Origin: Chersky-806 sp036502405
GTDB lineage: Bacteria; Actinomycetota; Acidimicrobiia; IMCC26256; JAENVU01
NCBI GenBank assembly: GCA_036502405.1
Contig: DASXYP010000037.1
Location: 1 to 5,301 of the forward strand
Direction of reading: 5' to 3'
DNA: 5,301 nucleotides
Part shown: positions 4,955 to 5,301 of the stretch, in pieces
How positions within the stretch are numbered: the stretch's first letter is position 1
How the letters are laid out: each line of letters begins with the position of its first letter
Notes under the pieces: generated by a model
Told to the model about the DNA's origin: nothing
What the model saw: only the letters and a program-made list of their open reading frames with translations
Databases searched by the model: none
Made by a program: the position numbers and the translations under genes

Positions 4955-5143
4955 ATGAGCATCGGCGACAAGATCAAGGGGCGGGTCAAGGAGGCGGCGG
5001 GCGACGTCGTCGACGACGCGGAGCTGCGTCGCGACGGCCGCCAGACGCAGAAGAAGGCGGAGGCGCGCGAGGAGCTCGCCGAGGCCAAGGACGAGGCCGA
5101 CCGCAAGGCCGAAGAGGTCGCGGACCTCGAGCGCCGCACCTAG
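4955..5143 (+). CDS. CsbD-like small stress-response protein
   Basis: A 62-residue, highly charged, cysteine-free cytosolic protein. The N-terminus MSIGDKIKGRVKEAAGDVVD followed by DAELRRDGRQTQ matches the CsbD family (small hydrophilic helical proteins, general-stress induced in Bacillus under SigB; molecular role unclear). The usual CsbD repeat 'GKxxxAxGKxxD...ELxxxGkxdq' is recognisable over residues 4-33. The rest, about 34-62, is a continuous Ala/Glu/Lys/Asp-rich segment (KKAEAREELAEAKDEADRKA) likely to form an amphipathic or coiled-coil helix, instead of the second CsbD-like stretch. The start is set by a perfect Shine-Dalgarno. It is transcribed away from the divergent tRNA-Met, and its promoter must lie within 4859-4942, where I see no convincing -35/-10. 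Stress induction is inferred from the family only. Confidence 0.82.
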   Translation: MSIGDKIKGRVKEAAGDVVDDAELRRDGRQTQKKAEAREELAEAKDEADRKAEEVADLERRT

Positions 5144-5184
5144 CTCAAGCGGCGCTCAGCCTCCCCTCATCCCAGTAGCGTTCG

Positions 5185-5197
5185 CCCGGAATCCGGG
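5185..5197. repeat. 13-bp palindrome upstream of the exported-protein gene
   Basis: CCCGGAATCCGGG is symmetric around a central A. It lies 42 bp after the CsbD stop and 21 bp before the next GTG start. With no following T-run it is a poor terminator; it could be an operator or a leader hairpin for the next gene. Confidence 0.3.
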
Positions 5198-5218
5198 TCG
5201 AGACGAGGAGGCAGGACG

Positions 5219-5301
5219 GTGGCGACCGCAAGCCGACGCATTCCCCTGATCGCGCTCGCGGCGGCGTGCGTACTCGCCGCGGGCGCCGTGCCCGCGAGCG
5301 C
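5219..5301 (+). CDS. N-terminus of an exported protein (signal peptide; 3' end off the window)
   Basis: Only 27 codons are present. The GTG start is preceded by GAGGAGG (5205-5211), 7 nt upstream, a strong ribosome binding site. The peptide MATASRRIPLIALAAACVLA continues with AGAVPAS: a short basic n-region (R6, R7), a hydrophobic h-region of about 12-15 residues and a small-residue c-region, as in a Sec signal peptide. A cleavage near AVPAS-A is plausible. The LAAAC segment is a poor lipobox because Ala, not Leu, is at -3, so a lipoprotein is less likely. The mature protein is outside the window and its function cannot be told. It lies 75 bp after the CsbD-like gene on the same strand. Confidence 0.75.
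   Translation, partial: MATASRRIPLIALAAACVLAAGAVPAS

Overview
The window is GC-rich DNA with short intergenic gaps, several GTG starts, GTGA-type gene overlap and a tRNA without an encoded CCA. This fits a high-GC actinobacterium, perhaps Thermoleophilia/Solirubrobacterales. The taxonomic guess is inference from composition and protein style only.

Left part (1-2056, minus strand). An extended short-chain dehydrogenase/reductase of the UDP-glucose 4-epimerase type runs off the left edge with its C-terminus missing. Upstream of it, on the same strand, is a full-length LysR-type regulator (958-1905) with a GTG start. The 116-bp gap between them holds a bulged 9-bp stem-loop. The regulator is divergent from the next block, and the 151-bp divergent region carries a near-palindrome, a helically phased direct repeat and a possible promoter for the regulator.

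Central part (2057-4353, plus strand). A VOC/glyoxalase-fold protein overlaps by GTGA the start of an unusual two-domain protein: an N-terminal muconolactone isomerase-like domain joined to a complete C-terminal DUF3237 domain. The layout LysR <> VOC - MIase/DUF3237 looks like a small regulated catabolic or detoxification operon; the substrate cannot be read from the sequence. After a 75-bp gap comes an endonuclease/exonuclease/phosphatase (DNase I-like fold) gene with its own ribosome binding site.

Right part (4354-5301). Between the phosphatase gene and an elongator-type tRNA-Met (minus strand, 4785-4858) lies about 430 bp without an intact gene. It contains a 35-codon N-terminal stub on the minus strand that resembles the start of baeRF-like proteins. 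This abuts the last ~47 codons of a tyrosine recombinase (integrase) on the plus strand, whose catalytic Tyr position reads His. The gap between the integrase stop and the tRNA 3' end is dense in short direct and inverted repeats. Together this looks like the scar of an integrative element that used the tRNA 3' end as its attachment site. Beyond the tRNA are a small CsbD-like stress protein with a strong Shine-Dalgarno and the first 27 codons of an exported protein with a signal peptide.
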